Assembly: GCA_030789695.1 (NCBI GenBank)
Contig: CM061142.1
Location: 279,923,043 to 279,987,042, forward strand
Direction: 5' to 3'
DNA: 64,000 nt
Origin: Scilla litardierei
Taxonomy: Eukaryota; Streptophyta; Magnoliopsida; Asparagales; Asparagaceae
Shown here: positions 9,817 to 21,412 of the stretch, piece after piece
How the letters are laid out: each line of letters opens with the position of its first letter
Position numbering within the stretch: position 1 is the first letter of the stretch
Position numbers and translations under genes: made by a program
The notes under the pieces: model-generated
Told to the model about the DNA's origin: nothing
The model's database searches: none
The model's input: the letters and a program-made list of their open reading frames with translations, nothing else

Positions 9817-10308
9817 AAGAGCTGTTTTTTATAGTCGTTTGCTCGACTCCCGATATGATATTCAGGGTGGTTTGAAGGGGTGACGCTCAGCGGTCGGCAT
9901 CCTCTCAGTGGTTGGGGCAGAAATTCTGATTGTTGACAGCGACGACAGATGGATCGTCTCAACAACTCCCCCACTGGTGATATCCGGGGGTTTCTCTTTT
10001 GTGCTGGCGACGCTCTCCACTCTCTTCAAAATCTGGACTTCGTCAGCGGTGAGCGTCAAAGGCTCATTCCCCTTGATCTTCGTCCGAGCTCTCTTTCCAT
10101 GTCCGGGGTGTGACTGTGAAACAAATTCTGAATCAAGAACTTTCTCTCCATCCAGCCTAATGTGCTCCTAGATTTCATCTAAGTCTTCAGGGGGGTTCCT
10201 TGAAAGAACTTCCCAAGCACCTGCTTCATTTACTCTTTCTTCCTTTATCTCCAGAAGGTCGCATTTGGGTTCCTCTGGTAGTAACTTCACCGACAGCGCC
10301 AAGTCAAA
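9817..10308 (-). other. post-protease segment, pol deleted
   Basis: About 490 bp between the protease and the end-of-pol signature. An intact Athila pol would carry RT, RNase H and integrase here, over several kilobases. The minus-strand reading contains a charged stretch (KIKGNEPLTLTADEVQIL) that I do not recognise. No YxDD, DxDA or integrase zinc/DDE motifs are seen. Confidence 0.6.
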
Positions 10309-11169
10309 TTATACTGTTTGATCTCCGATGTTTAAGGACAATTTCCCCTTCTTTACGTCGATGAGCACAGCGGCGGTTGCCATAAAAGGTCTTTCGAGGA
10401 TAATCGGAGTGTGATTATCCTCGGGCATATCCATAACCACGAAATCCACCGGTACACGCACACCACAGACATTGACTGGCAAGTCGTCGACAACTCCCAC
10501 CGAGTACTTTACTGATCTATCTGCGAGCTACAGGGTCATCCCTGTGGGTTCAAATTCACCCATATTGATCCTTTTGTACAGCGATAGGGGCATCAAACTT
10601 ACACTCTCCCAAATCGACAAGTGTTCTATTTATAGATACCTCCCCTATGGAGCACGGGATAGAGAAACTTCCTGGGTCCTTGAGTTTCGATGGATTTGCT
10701 CGTTGAATTAGGGCGCTACATTCCGTCGTAAGGACCACTTTTTTCTTTCTTGTCCCCTTCGTTACGAGGTCCTTAAGAAACTTCACGTACGAGGGGATAG
10801 TCTTGATCGCTTCCAGAAACGGGATTTGCAGATCAGGTCCTTCACCATCTCGAAGAACTTGTCATACTTTTCATCAATTTTGGCCTTGGCAAGCCTATGT
10901 GGAAATGGTACTGGAGATTTGAAAACCCTCGAGTCATCGCCCTCATTCTTCTTCGTCTCCCCAGAATCTCCCCCCGGAGTCACGGGGATCGATGTAGAAG
11001 CTCCATTGTTATTCATTTCCATATTCAGTTTCTCATTGACAAATGGTTCTTCATTATCTTTCTCGGCTTCCTGTGCCAGAATCTTCTTCCCACTCCTCAG
11101 GACGATGGCGGAGACATTCGCTTGACCGTGTGTTAAGGCTAGCATTTGGCTTGGTCCCCTAGGGTTCAC
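10309..11169 (-). pseudogene. Athila gag C-terminus and aspartic protease
   Basis: On the minus strand, 11169-10783 carries the gag/protease linker (FPHRLAKAKIDEKYDKFFEM), then 10786-10556 reads KFLKDLVTKGTRKK and FSIPCSIGEVSINRTLVDLG. That last block is the protease active-site region, where Athila proteases normally have DLGA followed by SxxLMP; here the run breaks after DLG. Residues further on (GVVDDLPVNVCGVRVPVDFVVMD, IILERPFMATA, IDVKKGKLSLNIG; 10500-10309) are the rest of the retropepsin. Frame changes near 10790 and 10550 make it non-functional. No RT follows. Confidence 0.75.
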
Positions 11170-11390
11170 CTCTGGTTGACTCGGCAGTTGTCCTTATGCC
11201 TTCTGGAGTTGGCCACTTGTAACCCCGGCTGGGTCACTTGATCGGCCAAGGCCTTCTGCCCAAGCTGTAGTTGATGAGTGACCTTCTCCTAATTTGCAAT
11301 GTACCGAGTCAGGATGTTCTCAATAGGAGAGACCACTTGTTGTTGGGGTGGAGGTTGCTGATTTCGAGGAGGGAACTGTTGATACATCTG

Positions 11391-12529
11391 TTATTGAGGT
11401 GGAGGAGGCTGATATAGTTGTTGCTGATGAGGTTGCTGAGGTTGCTGGTAGGGTGCCCTGTAGCTGAAATTTGGATGGTTTCGGTTGTTGGGAGAATATC
11501 TAGGATTGGAGCTCGTCCTCGGTGGATATGGCGCATTTCCCATGGGATTATAAAATAGGGCACTAGCTTGATCCACGGGCACTGAGATATCTCCAACATC
11601 GAAGTCTCCCATTACTTCAGTCTCCACTGTCGCTACATGCTGTTGGTTAGCGGTACCGGCTCCAACCATGAATGCTGAAATTTGAGTCGAAAGCAAATCG
11701 AATTTGCTTGACAGTTTATCTACTTATTCAACTCGATGCATTCCTCCAGCTTTTGGCGTAGCACGCTCGTCGCTCAATCTCTCATTGTTGGATGCCATAT
11801 TCTCCAAAATGTTTCCGACATCCACTTCATTTCTTGCCATGAAGGATCCACCCGCTGCGGCATCCATGGAGGACTTCAAGTCGTCCCTCAGTTCATTGTA
11901 AAACAAGTTGATGATCTGCCAGCGGGGGAGCTCGTGGTGAAGACATTTTCTCTGCATTTCCTTGTACCTCACCCATGCTTCATGCAGGGATTCATGGCTT
12001 GCCTGGGAGAAAGAGGAGATTTCTCTCCTTAGCTTCATCGTCTTCCCCGGAGGAAAGAACTTGTTCATGAATGCATTTGAGAGTCGCTCCCAGGTTGTAA
12101 ACGTGTTGGTGTCCTTTTCCCTTAGCCATTACTTTGCCTTGTCCCGTAGAGAGAATGAGAACAATCTCAACCGAATAGCCTTGGTTGATACGCCATTGAT
12201 CTTGAACGTCTCGCACTTCTCCAAAAAAGAGTCCAAGTGCTCGATCTGGTTCTCCATAGGAGCTCTGAAAATTAGTCCTGTTGGATCCAAGCCACAAGTG
12301 ATGGCTTCAGCTCAAAGTTTCCGGTCATAATGCCTGGAGGTTGTATGCTGGATATGGACCCAATGGACGGCATCGAGTACTCGAGCAAAGACTTTTGAGG
12401 AGTGATATTTCCTGCCACGGCGGCAATTTCTTCTCTTCTTCTCTTCTCTGCGTTCAAATGCCTCAGGGTGGCGTTGATCTCGGGATCTAAAGGAACAAAG
12501 TCGTCAAGACTTCTCGAGTCCTTGCGCAT
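11391..12529 (-). pseudogene. Athila-type gag
   Basis: Begins at ATG 12529 (MRKDSRSLDDFVPL). Conserved gag blocks follow: NFELKPSLV, then in other frames LRLFSFSLRDKAK, MNKFFPPGKTMKLRREI, ESLHEAWVRYKEMQRKCLHHELP and INLFYNEL, typical of the retrotransposon gag domain of the Athila/Tat branch. A Gln/Pro-rich tail (QQPQQPHQQQLYQPPPP) follows near 11400. A frame change near 12290 and an in-frame TAA at 12129-12131, where the family usually has a residue between K and W, show decay. The product would form the virus-like particle. Confidence 0.8.
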
Positions 12530-12565
12530 GAAAAATCAAGATGTACCGTGAAGCGCGTATTGTAT

Positions 12566-12632
12566 GATGCCAAATAAAAACAAAAAACTAAAAACTAAAA
12601 ACAAAAAACAAAAAACAAAAAATAAAAATAAA
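12566..12632. repeat. A-rich simple repeat in the 5' leader
   Basis: Tandem AAAAACAAAAA/AAAACTAAAAA units between the gag start and the primer site on the minus-strand element. Simple repeat; no further function can be supported. Confidence 0.7.
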
Positions 12633-12716
12633 AGTGTAGAATGTGAAAATTATCAGGGATAAGGATGTGAGTTAGTCTCAGGGATCACAGGGTCTTAAAT
12701 GTAACAAGCACGTTGC

Positions 12717-12735
12717 CTCCCCGACAACAGCGCCA
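12717..12735 (-). promoter_or_regulatory. primer binding site of the Athila-type element
   Basis: The minus strand reads TGGCGCTGTTGTCGGGGAG seven bases inside the 5' LTR. It resembles the 3' end complement of plant tRNA-Asp (TGGCGCCGTTGCCGGGGA), the usual primer of Athila elements, with a few C-to-T changes. Confidence 0.7.
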
Positions 12736-12742
12736 TAAAGCT

Positions 12743-14331
12743 TGACCACCAGCCCATTTGGCACTCAAATTGTGACGGGGATACTAGGATTATAATTTGT
12801 AACGTAGGCGCAAGGTGTCGAGGTGTGGCTTGGGGTCGAACACAGGGAGGCGTGTGTTATGCTTGTGAACAATCGGGATCCTGATCACCCGGTGGGTGAG
12901 CTAGCTTAATCGCTTGTTGGATGTTACGATGTTAAAATAATGCAAAAGGCGTAAGAGATAAAAAGGGCAACCTAGGACCTTGACTTCCGTCCTATCACGA
13001 GTTCTCACTATTACGACCGATGGATAGGAGTGTGATCGGATTCTTGGGTTTAGCGGTGAGACGTTGCCTCTAACAGTGGTACCTAGCGTCCCATAGGCCC
13101 GATATTCCGGTCGATGACCAGGATGATACGCTAGGTCTACCCGAGTTCGAACGGTGGGCATTTCCATGTCCAGCACCGCTCGACTCCGGGAGCACTAAGC
13201 TCGCAACGATTGCTCCCGACATTTCATCCAAGCCGTTTCCACACGTGAGGAATCAATGTCTACGCTAGGGGGGTGAGCTTGGCTAAGGAATCAAACTCCC
13301 GTTTTATTTCCCCTTGGCTCGACGGTCAAAGGCGATCTTTCTCCCGCCAGTTACAATAAAACGCCTCGTGTAACCATCTAAATCCCTATATCCTATAGAA
13401 TCCCTAATCCTATGGTCCTTCTAGGGAGAACCCACGAAGAGGCTTCCACAAATGTCCCAGATTTAATAATTACTCACTAATCATGGCATGAAAAGCGATA
13501 AAACAGATTATAGCCGTCAAAATAAGAATCAAGCAATAGATTACTGTAGCAAATGGTAATATAAACGCAATATTAAAGTATTGAAACGATCAAGAAACTT
13601 ACAAATGAAAATAAATTCAGAGCAGCCAAAATCCCTAAAACAGCTTAAGAAAATGGGGATTTGGTTTTCTGGGAAACCTAGCCCTATTTATACATTTTGG
13701 CAAGATGCCAAGTAATATTCCCACTAAAAGACAAAAATAGACGTCCACCCGATCAGTTGAAACTTCAACTGATTGGGTGAGACGATCGTTGGACTTGGTC
13801 TTCGGCTCTGATAAACCTCACCTGATCACTGAACCGATCGGGTGAGTCTTTGACTTCTCGAGCTTCGGGAAGCAGACCCGATCGGTTGACAAGTCAACCG
13901 ATTGGGTGAACTTGGACACTCAAAACAAAGATCTTGTCAATCGATCGGGTGAACTTGGTCACTCAAAATAGAGATCTGTGTCACATCCACCCGATCACTG
14001 AACCGATCGGGTGGAATCGTCTCTTCCTCTGGACTGATAGGGCCGCACGAACCGATCGGGTGGATCTGTCCACCCGATCGGTCGGAAGCTGATACATGGT
14101 TTCTCTTGATGATTTGCTCTCAAGATCTCGTGCGACACCTTCCGTTGCTCCGGGGACTTATGATGTTGGCCTTGTATGTCCCTTGCACCAGTAATATCAT
14201 GCAAAAGCACAAAACACAACGAAAGTGAAAAGGAACTAAAAATCACAAAAAGACGGACTCAAAATAACGAAAAACGATAGAAAATTACGGAGAAGACGTG
14301 CGTGAATATATAAAATATAAACGCACGTCAG
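12743..14331 (-). repeat. 5' LTR of the Athila-type element
   Basis: 1589 bp, colinear with 2060-3664. The TATA box on the minus strand lies at about 13681-13692 (GCCCTATTTATA on the plus strand), with the CACCCGATCGGTTGA array upstream at 13746-14092. It ends at the TSD GTCAA (14332-14336). It differs from its partner by scattered substitutions and small indels, including a duplicated array unit near 13930-13965. Confidence 0.9.
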
Positions 14332-14489
14332 TCAACTAATACATACTAAAAATATTCTTTATGTTGTTTAGTTTGTTAACTGAATAGGATATTAATCAAC
14401 TAACACATACTTTTGTTCTCTTAACTTTTACTAATTAGTCGGCTAATGCACTGACCGGTTGACTAATGTAGATTTATTAAAATCAAAAC
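14332..14489. repeat. middle piece of the split TTAGTCAAC array
   Basis: Contains GTCAACTAATACATA, TTAATCAACTAACACATAC, ATTAGTCGGCTAATG and GGTTGACTAATG. It is bounded on the left by the Athila element and on the right by a Copia element whose TSD, AAAAC, is at 14485-14489. Confidence 0.6.
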
Positions 14490-14643
14490 TTTTATGAATC
14501 ATCCTCTGGGGAGGAACCCCCAGATCTTTATTTATAGCGTATAGATGATCATATACAAATAAGATACAATAGGTACGGTCTTATCTATAAGATAAGCCGT
14601 GATCCCAACCGACTAACCAACTCGGTATTATCCCTTCACAACA
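14490..14643 (-). repeat. 3' LTR (154 bp) of the Copia element
   Basis: Near-identical to 21259-21412. Contains ATCATCCTCTGGGGAGG and TATCTATAAGATAAGCC, the latter a small palindrome. TATTTATAG near 14530 could act as a TATA or termination signal. Confidence 0.85.
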
Positions 14644-15119
14644 CTCCCCCTTATCCAGCCATAGGTATGGAATCTGCTCATGAATACTTCAGGATTCTGA
14701 GTGTAGTAGGAGTCTCATAGGGGGTGGATACTTCAGGATCCTAAGTTGGTGAGGTTTGCCTCGTTAAAACCTTTAGCTATGGAAAACCCTGTGGGAGAAA
14801 TCATAGTTAAGGAAAAAGAGTACAAACGCTCTCTAACTCCCCCTGATTTTTACAGGCGACTTTGATCATGAACACTTCGGGATTCTGAGCGTCGTAAAGG
14901 GATGGATACTTCAGGATCCAGAATTGATGTGATTTGTCTCGTTAAAATCTTTGGCTATGAAAAACCATGTGAAAAAAACCATAACTAAGGGAAAAGAGTA
15001 CAAATTCCCTCAAACCCCCCTGATCTGTAAAAGCCCTTAGTATTTCAGATCTCTTAGGCTTATCTCATCACTCCTATTTACAACATTCCAAAGATATACA
15101 TAGATTACAAATATTATCA

Positions 15120-16400
15120 CCATTAAGCAGCTGCTGAATCCAGAAACTCTGGAGGGGTGTGCTAAGTTTCATCGCCTCCGATATGGTCTTCAGACTATGT
15201 GGTTAGCCCCACAACCAGCCTCTATCCCAGTCGTCATTGGGATATAATGTACCACCAGTCGCTCTCAAATACACCATTGGTGTTTTTCTGGAATGGTGAG
15301 GATCACAGAATGATAAGATGATGTTGCCTTCAAAATTTTCTTTGCAGATCTGTAGTAGATGGCCATCCCACTGTAGGTACCCAGTCTGTGATTTCTCAGT
15401 ATATGGATCGGAACTGTAACCTGCATTTGGATATACATGGAGGATGATACTTTTTAATGTAAGACCAAATCTTTCGACCCTTCGAGGAAGCACAGAAGAT
15501 GCTTAACTCCGGTCTAATGGACCTTTTAAGGTGCCTAATTATCTCTGGCTAATGATCTTACTGCAACTGCTATATCGGGACGCATGTAGTTAGCCAGGAG
15601 TGCCTGATTGCACTTAGATAAGGGACTATATGACCAATTATATCCTCCCCCTCTTCCAACGATCGAAAGGGGTCTTTTTGTACATCCATATAGTGTACTG
15701 CCATATGTGTATTTTGGATGACAATGGTCCTTTTAATTTTTTCAACGCACTTCTGGGCATATGTAACAGGATTCTATTAAGATAATAAATCTGTAAGCCA
15801 TGACTTAATTTATATTTTCCTAAGTCTTTCATTTCATTTAATAGTCAGGCTTGAATAGATATTTAGGTTTTCTCTTCAGGAGATCCGATGAGATTTAAGT
15901 TGTTTACAACCATGATCTCAAATCCTGTCCTTTGCTCAGATGTAAAGACAATCCTCAGTAGGAATCATTGCTTTGTCAAGCAATTCTTATGGTTGTACAT
16001 TATTTATTATTCTTATAGTTTTTCTTCAATAGAATAGACATCCCGAAGTCTATTCAGGCATTTAAAGAAATGTGGAATTTATCTTTACCAAGATATCCAC
16101 AAAGGTATGCCGTCACAACATCCAATAACAGCTTATCCAAATTTTCCTTTGCCGAATCGTAAGGTATTCGCATTTGATAACTTAGGGAGTCTGATGCATC
16201 ATTTATGAGTCATGCTCATTTTAATTTGTTCATTCCCTAGTTTCAGCGAAAAAATTCCTTGAGCTATAGGTTGTACCTTATAGCATACGATTTTGTATTT
16301 ATTTTTCTTATGTGTGCAATACTTTATTTTACCCACAGGTTTGACACCTTTTGGTGTCTGGACTTCAGGTCCAAACATTACACGTTTCATAAGTGAGTCC
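15120..16400 (-). pseudogene. Copia reverse transcriptase / RNase H remnants
   Basis: Minus-strand fragments in order: FGPEVQTPKGVKPVG (RT N-terminus, 16390-16199), KDLGKYKLSHGLQIYYL (the MKDLG block after YVDD, 15832-15638) and NAGYSSDPYTEKSQTGYL (RNase H start, 15493-15203). The equivalents are intact in the element at 42959-45703. Frames and spacing are disrupted throughout; the YVDD region itself is replaced by stop-containing sequence. Confidence 0.7.
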
Positions 16401-18060
16401 AGCTCATCTTTTATTGTCTCGTTCCACGTTTGGCCAATCTCTACATTTGCATGTTAGCAACGGAGTATGGAATGATATTTTATAAACATCATCGCTTTTG
16501 CGATGTATATGGCAATATGATATGTAAATACATTGTCGACAATTATGTTCTTTCTGTCCAACACCTCCCCAGTACGTACAACATTTACTTTCAATTTCAG
16601 TTTTTCCCGGCATTTCCTATGCAGTGGATTCCAGGAAGGGTGAGGGTATGGACATGAGCTCATTGTCCTGTGGTAGTATTGTCTTAAGGTCTGCAGGAGT
16701 TTCTGTCCTTGGAGCCTAGTGGTCTGCCTCTTTTCTGTTTAGGAACAAACCACTTCTGTTGTTGGTGCACTGCATCCATTCTCGGGGATGTCAATCTTAG
16801 CTAGAGTATTTACAGCAGGGATGTGTGATCTGACAATTTTTTGGTTGTCAATAAATGAGTTTGGTAATTGGTGAACATTGTTCTGTATGTGGAGAATCTT
16901 CAAGATCTCATTTTCACATTGTTTCGTTACTCAATCATAGTGGGTCAAACTTTTTGTATCCCACGTTATAAATTGCTTCGTGCCAGATTTTCCAGTATTT
17001 AGTCCTATTTTGGGAAAACTCGTCTTATCAAAATCACAGTCTTCAAGATGTGCCTTAAATGCGTCCCTCGTTTGGGGTCCTAGGTATCTTATAATTGAGG
17101 GTGACTCAAACCATACATAGATATCTAGGCGATGTTGAGGACCCATTTTTGTCCTCTGTGGTGGTGCGATGGGGATTTAAATTGCGCGACCGAAGATTCT
17201 CAAGTAAGAAATGTTCGGTGGCATTCCATATGCAAGTTGCATTGGATACTCTGACCTCCAGAAGGTCTAATTTTCATTTACGATGCAGTATGCAGAATTT
17301 GCATGTCCCCATGCATCCACCGGTAATCGGGATTTCATTAACAATGGATGTGCAATCCACTGGAGTCTATTTATCAGTGACTTTGTCGACCCATTTTGGG
17401 TATGAACATGCATCGCAGTATGTTCATTTTCTATTCCTGTTGCTTAGCATTACTCTTGAAATGACCGGGAGGTAAATTCACCAACATTAACCAGACTTAT
17501 TTTCTTTATTTAATTGTCTGGAAAATGTGCCCGCAACATTATTATTTGTGCCAATAGCTTTGGAAAAGTTGAGTTGCGGGTCAATAGTAGACACACATAC
17601 GTATATTTTGAGGATGAATTTATCAGTACCATAGAGTACCAAAATAGCCCACTAGGGGGGTGGATTTGTCCACATCAATCTCCTTATTTTGTTTCGAGGA
17701 ATCATGGAGATTCTTTTGTCAGATTTTAATATAGATGGCCCTGTAATTTGTTTTCACTTATAGCAAGGGATGCGAGGGAATTCTCCCTTCTGAAGAATCT
17801 TCTAGTTCTTCAAGTCATACCCATAGGATAAGATGTGGTGCATCATCGCTGATCCAGGGTGGCCATGTCTATCATGCCAAAGTAAAAACTTGGCTGATGT
17901 CGGGCACTTCAGGTGCTCCGTTAAAGAAGCTTCCTCTCTTCGAATTTTTGTATGGTAGAGTCCTGTTGAAAAGCTCTCAAAACGTTCAAGTATGGATTTT
18001 ACTCCTTTTTCTTGAGACGTTACATACAGTAATTTGTTTTTCATTTACATTTGTTGTTTC
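16401..18060 (-). pseudogene. Copia integrase and GAG-pre-integrase remnants
   Basis: Minus-strand pieces: the GAG-pre-integrase region with LLWHDRHGHPGSAMM (18044-17802), where the HxxxH of the zinc-binding domain survives, and the post-integrase region MGPQHRLDIYVWFESPSIIRYLGP (17146-16931). Intervening sequence matches the integrase core only in short frame-shifted blocks. The order agrees with the related element at 45000-45960. Confidence 0.65.
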
Positions 18061-18409
18061 CAATTGGAATCCGTTGAAACAGAAGTCCTTGAAACTTAGT
18101 AAGTTTCGGTTGGAATTCGGAGAGACTAGTGCATCCTTTATTTTTGTGTCATTTGGGAGCAACAGTGTTGCGTTCCCAGAACCTTCAATATGGCCCTGAT
18201 ATTGGGCTTTGTTTTGAAGGATCGTATGTGTTTATTTATTATCTACTAATCAGTTATGAGAGCAGTTCATCTATTGAAAAGAGGAATCATACATGCACAT
18301 TTTCAGAGAAACATTTTCATTCAAAATCAAATTAGATAATTCAAAAAGCTCTCATAACATGAAATGTTCTTAAAACAAGTAGCTAAGATTAAAATAGAAG
18401 GCTAATCAA

Positions 18410-18775
18410 GCATGTCTTCATTTTCGAAGTCATCAGTTGTAAACTTGGCTGGAGCATCAGAGGTCACTAGGTTTGTTTCAACTTTAGTTTTCTTGTTTTC
18501 TTTATACAAATCCTGGAGATGATGCGGAGTTCGGCATACTCTGGACCAGTGTGCTTTCATGCCACAGCTATGTCACTGGTCTTCCCAATCCCTCTTGAGT
18601 GGGGATGCATCATTCTTCTTGTTGTCATTTCTGCGCCAGGTGAACTTACGCTTCCCTTCATTTCTTCGATGCTGGACTTGGCCCCTAGCCCTTTTATTCT
18701 GTCCCCCTTTCTGTGGTCTTTATTTTTGTTTATTGTCTCCCTTCTTTTTGGAAAAAGAAGAGGCATTGTGAGCTT
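18410..18775 (-). pseudogene. Copia gag zinc-knuckle remnant
   Basis: In frame-shifted minus-strand sequence near 18600-18500 a CCHC-like block (HSCGMKAHWSRVCRTPHHLQ) parallels CHRCGMTGHWSRNCRTPRHL of the other Copia element. The first cysteine is lost. It separates gag from protease. Confidence 0.6.
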
Positions 18776-19387
18776 CTAGTAGGGGCAGTGCCAGGGGCGC
18801 ATGTTGTGAGTGACACGAAGAAGCTCTTTATTCTGTTCAGCCATGAGTAAACATGACAGCAGCTCAGAATACTTGATAAACTTGCGTTCATGGTATTGTT
18901 GCATTAGTATCACATCTTTCTCATGAAAAGACGTGAACGTCTTTTCTAGCATGCGATCTTCTGAGACTTTTTCACCACACAACTTCAAGCGTGAGGTGAT
19001 GCTAAAAAGAGCTGAGTTGTTCTCAGTTATGGACTTAAAGTCCTGCAGTCTCATGTTCTTCCACTCATATCGTGCCCTTGGTAGTATAACATCTTTCTGA
19101 CGTTTATACCTATCCTCAAGGACAGTCCACAGCTCATATGGATCTTCGACCATAAGGTATTCAGCCTTTAGGGTCTTGTCTACATGGCGGCGAATATAGA
19201 TAATGGCTTGTGCCTTTTCTATATCGCTTACATTTTCATTATAAGTCACAGTAGAAATAAGAGACTTAGCCCGCAGATGAAACTTCACATCGAGCCAGCT
19301 CAAATAGTTTCTTCCTGATGCATCCAACACTTCGAAATCGACACTTGCAATTTTAGCCATTTTATCTAGCAGAGCATAATTTTGCAT
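18776..19387 (-). CDS. Copia gag (UBN2 type), N-terminal 203 residues
   Basis: An open minus-strand frame starts MQNYALLDKMAKIASVDFEV. It contains the gag-polypeptide (UBN2-type) pattern YLSW, IIYIRRHVDKTLKAEYL, LWTVLEDRY, RLQDFKS, RLKLCGEKVSEDRMLEKTF and LMQQYHERKF. It aligns with the first 210 residues of the gag at 46560-47597 but lacks its Ala/Ser-rich insert. The frame stops before the zinc knuckle, whose remnant lies downstream, so the protein is truncated by a frameshift. Confidence 0.75.
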   Translation of the reverse strand: MQNYALLDKMAKIASVDFEVLDASGRNYLSWLDVKFHLRAKSLISTVTYNENVSDIEKAQAIIYIRRHVDKTLKAEYLMVEDPYELWTVLEDRYKRQKDVILPRARYEWKNMRLQDFKSITENNSALFSITSRLKLCGEKVSEDRMLEKTFTSFHEKDVILMQQYHERKFIKYSELLSCLLMAEQNKELLRVTHNMRPWHCPY

Positions 19388-21258
19388 GAATTAATAAGTT
19401 ATACAATAAACATTTTCATGTGGAGGCAATTTTTAAATGAAGAGCTAATTGCGTGGATCGGCCAGTCCCATATAAATAAAAAGTCCAAAGTCCCATTACA
19501 GTCCATATTACACAAATGAAAGCTTTAAAAAAGAAATTACAACTTTAGAAACCCCGTGGGTCCCATATAAGATCTTCAGCTTCAAGTGGGGCCTCCGACT
19601 CCATGAAAAGTAGTCTTCGGTCTTGGACATTACAAAAAATTCCTCACTACAATTTCTCTCAAAAGTAAAAGAAAAGTGCAGGAAATAAAATGTGGGACTT
19701 AAACAGCCGATCCAAAATCGCAATTTAGCCATTCATGCAAAAATTGTGCTCATCAAACATTTTCAACAGACATTTTCATCATAGGGATCACAAGCATTAA
19801 TATTCACAGAAGGATAAACAATTTAATTACTTAATAATTATTGGACCACTAGACAACATCAAACACCGTTAGGTTAGGTGACTAACGGCAAAGCGGTCGC
19901 AGGATCTTTCTAATTATTAAGTTTCTAATTGCACAACCAAATAGTAGTTTATCCATAGAATAAGCCAATAAAAGTGATGCAGAGCATATAATTATGATCT
20001 ACAAAGGTATCTTATAATGCAAGGGTTGTGCTTGTTGGGTTTATTCAAAAAAGTTTGAAAAAGAGCCCAAAAATATGACATGTTCTGCATGAAAGGAAGA
20101 AGTTTTCCTTTTAAATTATCCAAATAAACCCCCTCAAATGTTCTCTTAAGGTCTAATTTTAGCCCCAACAATATATCATAATTTTCTGTGATTTGTAGGC
20201 ACCCAAAACCTACTTATTTTCTTTTTATAGCCCCCTTCCCCCACATTTTAACTCTCTGTGTTTTTTAAGAAAAATTCGTCCCGTGGGCCTGAACCCCGCA
20301 GTGTGGCTGCAGGCTTCAGGCCCGCAGTCCCTTTTATTCCTTATTTTAGAAAATCTCTTTAGCATGCGGGCCTGAGGCCCGCATCTTGGCTACGGGCTTC
20401 AGACCCGCAGGGTTTACCTTTTTTTCCTTTTTGTGCTGCAGGCCCATGTTTTTGAGAGAGGGGGGCGGCGGCTAGGTCATGCCGCCGCCGCCCCCTTCAG
20501 TGCAATCAGTGGCAGCCCCCTGCTCAAGGCAGGGGCAATGGGTGCGGTGGCCCCCCGCTGCAAGGCGGGGGTGTGATGGGCATGGCGGCCCACCTGCTGT
20601 TTTTGGGGCGATGCCCCTTTCCCCCTCCCCCTCCCCCTCCCCCCCACAGCAAGGCAGGGGAGATCAGGGCAGCAACCCCCCCTTTTCTCTATTTCGAGCG
20701 TGAGGGGGGCAGAGGTACCCCCATCGCTATATCTGTAAGGCAGGGGGTTAATGGGACGGTGGCCCCCTCCACTGCATGGGAGGGGGTGCATGCACGGAGA
20801 CAGAAAACACCGATTGGGGTAGGGGTTCGGCCTTCGGGGCAGATAGATACGGCGGCGGCCGACGGCAAGCCGCTGATAATGCCGATGGTGGGGGATCTAA
20901 TTCCGCCTTCGGGGTGGTAGTCAAAATATTGTTTTTACTATATTTCAGATTAAAAACATGTTAAAACATGATTTTTGGACGATAGAAGTCGTCGATTTAG
21001 GCGATTAGCCATAATTCCACTTCGATCTTGCAAGATCTATGGATAATCCTATTATACGTATGATAAAAATGACATTTTAGCAAGAAAATACCTCTAGATC
21101 CGTCATGCAGATCTAGCGATGGTTGAACGAAGCCTACGCAGATGATGACGCTCGTTTGATGTAGCTGACGTCGCGCGCGTGGATCTCCTACTTTCCTTCG
21201 CTTTCGCAACGATCGATTTTGTGTGGAAATTTTTATTTAGAGTCTCGTGCTGATAACG
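19388..21258 (-). other. 5' leader of the Copia element, with conserved hairpin and GC-rich block
   Basis: Non-coding leader between the 5' LTR and gag. It includes the CGGCCAGTCCC...AGTCCAAAGT block near 19460, shared with the other Copia element, and a conserved stem-loop near 19853-19915. A GC-rich block at 20270-20930 contains GGGCCTGAGGCCCGC-type palindromes and C/G-rich low complexity. Open frames in the GC-rich block are low-complexity Pro/Gly/Ala and are not supported. Confidence 0.6.
19853..19915 (-). ncRNA. conserved leader stem-loop (candidate packaging signal)
   Basis: On the minus strand CCGTTAG and CTAACGG pair around a short loop, and outer GACC...GGTC segments can pair as well. 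The same structure with sequence changes occurs in the leader of the related Copia element at 48206-48270. Both lie upstream of gag (about 470 and 610 nt). A role in RNA dimerisation or packaging is inferred only from location and conservation. Confidence 0.45.
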
Positions 21259-21412
21259 TGTTATGAATCATCCTCTGGGGAGGAACCCCCAGCTCGTTAT
21301 TTATAGCATATAGAGGAGCATATACAGATAAGATACAATAAATACGGTCTTATCTATAAGATAAGCCGTGATCCCAACCGACTCACCAACTCGGTATTAT
21401 CCCTTCACAACA
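21259..21412 (-). repeat. 5' LTR (154 bp) of the Copia element
   Basis: Starts TGTTATGAATC on the plus strand; the sequence just outside it to the left (GTGCTGATAACG) is the primer-site complement. The same GCTGATAACG precedes the right LTR of the other Copia element at 49886-49895, so the two use the same primer; I cannot name the tRNA. Confidence 0.85.

Larger units (their letters stand above)
2060..14331 (-). mobile_element. Athila-type Ty3/Gypsy LTR retrotransposon, pol-deleted, with nested solo LTR
   Basis: Full-length structure on the minus strand: 3' LTR 2060-3664 (1605 bp), internal region, 5' LTR 12743-14331 (1589 bp). LTRs begin and end TG...CA (plus strand TGACC...CGTCA) and are flanked by a perfect 5-bp TSD, GTCAA, at 2055-2059 and 14332-14336. 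In transcription order it contains a primer site, gag, protease, the end-of-pol sequence typical of Athila, a promoter-like block, and an ATHILA ORF with a long 3' non-coding region. No RT, RNase H or integrase motifs are found, so it must have relied on enzymes from a related element. Frames are broken in several places and the LTRs have diverged, so it is old. Confidence 0.9.
14490..21412 (-). mobile_element. Copia LTR retrotransposon, decayed, complete ends
   Basis: 154-bp LTRs (14490-14643 and 21259-21412) start TGTTATGAATC (left copy TTTTATGAATC) and end CACAACA. They are flanked by a perfect TSD, AAAAC, at 14485-14489 and 21413-21417. The minus-strand PPT (GGATAAGGGGGAG) is at 14644-14656. 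Gag and fragments of protease, integrase, RT and RNase H follow the normal Copia order. It is a diverged relative of the element at 42520-50115: gag, zinc knuckle, leader and LTR-junction sequences all align. Many stops and frameshifts; not autonomous. Confidence 0.88.

Noticed and set aside
20477..20964. GC-rich frames with Pro/Gly/Ala in the Copia leader
   Set aside because: Lies in the untranslated leader between LTR and gag; no recognisable domain and frames in both strands are equally open.
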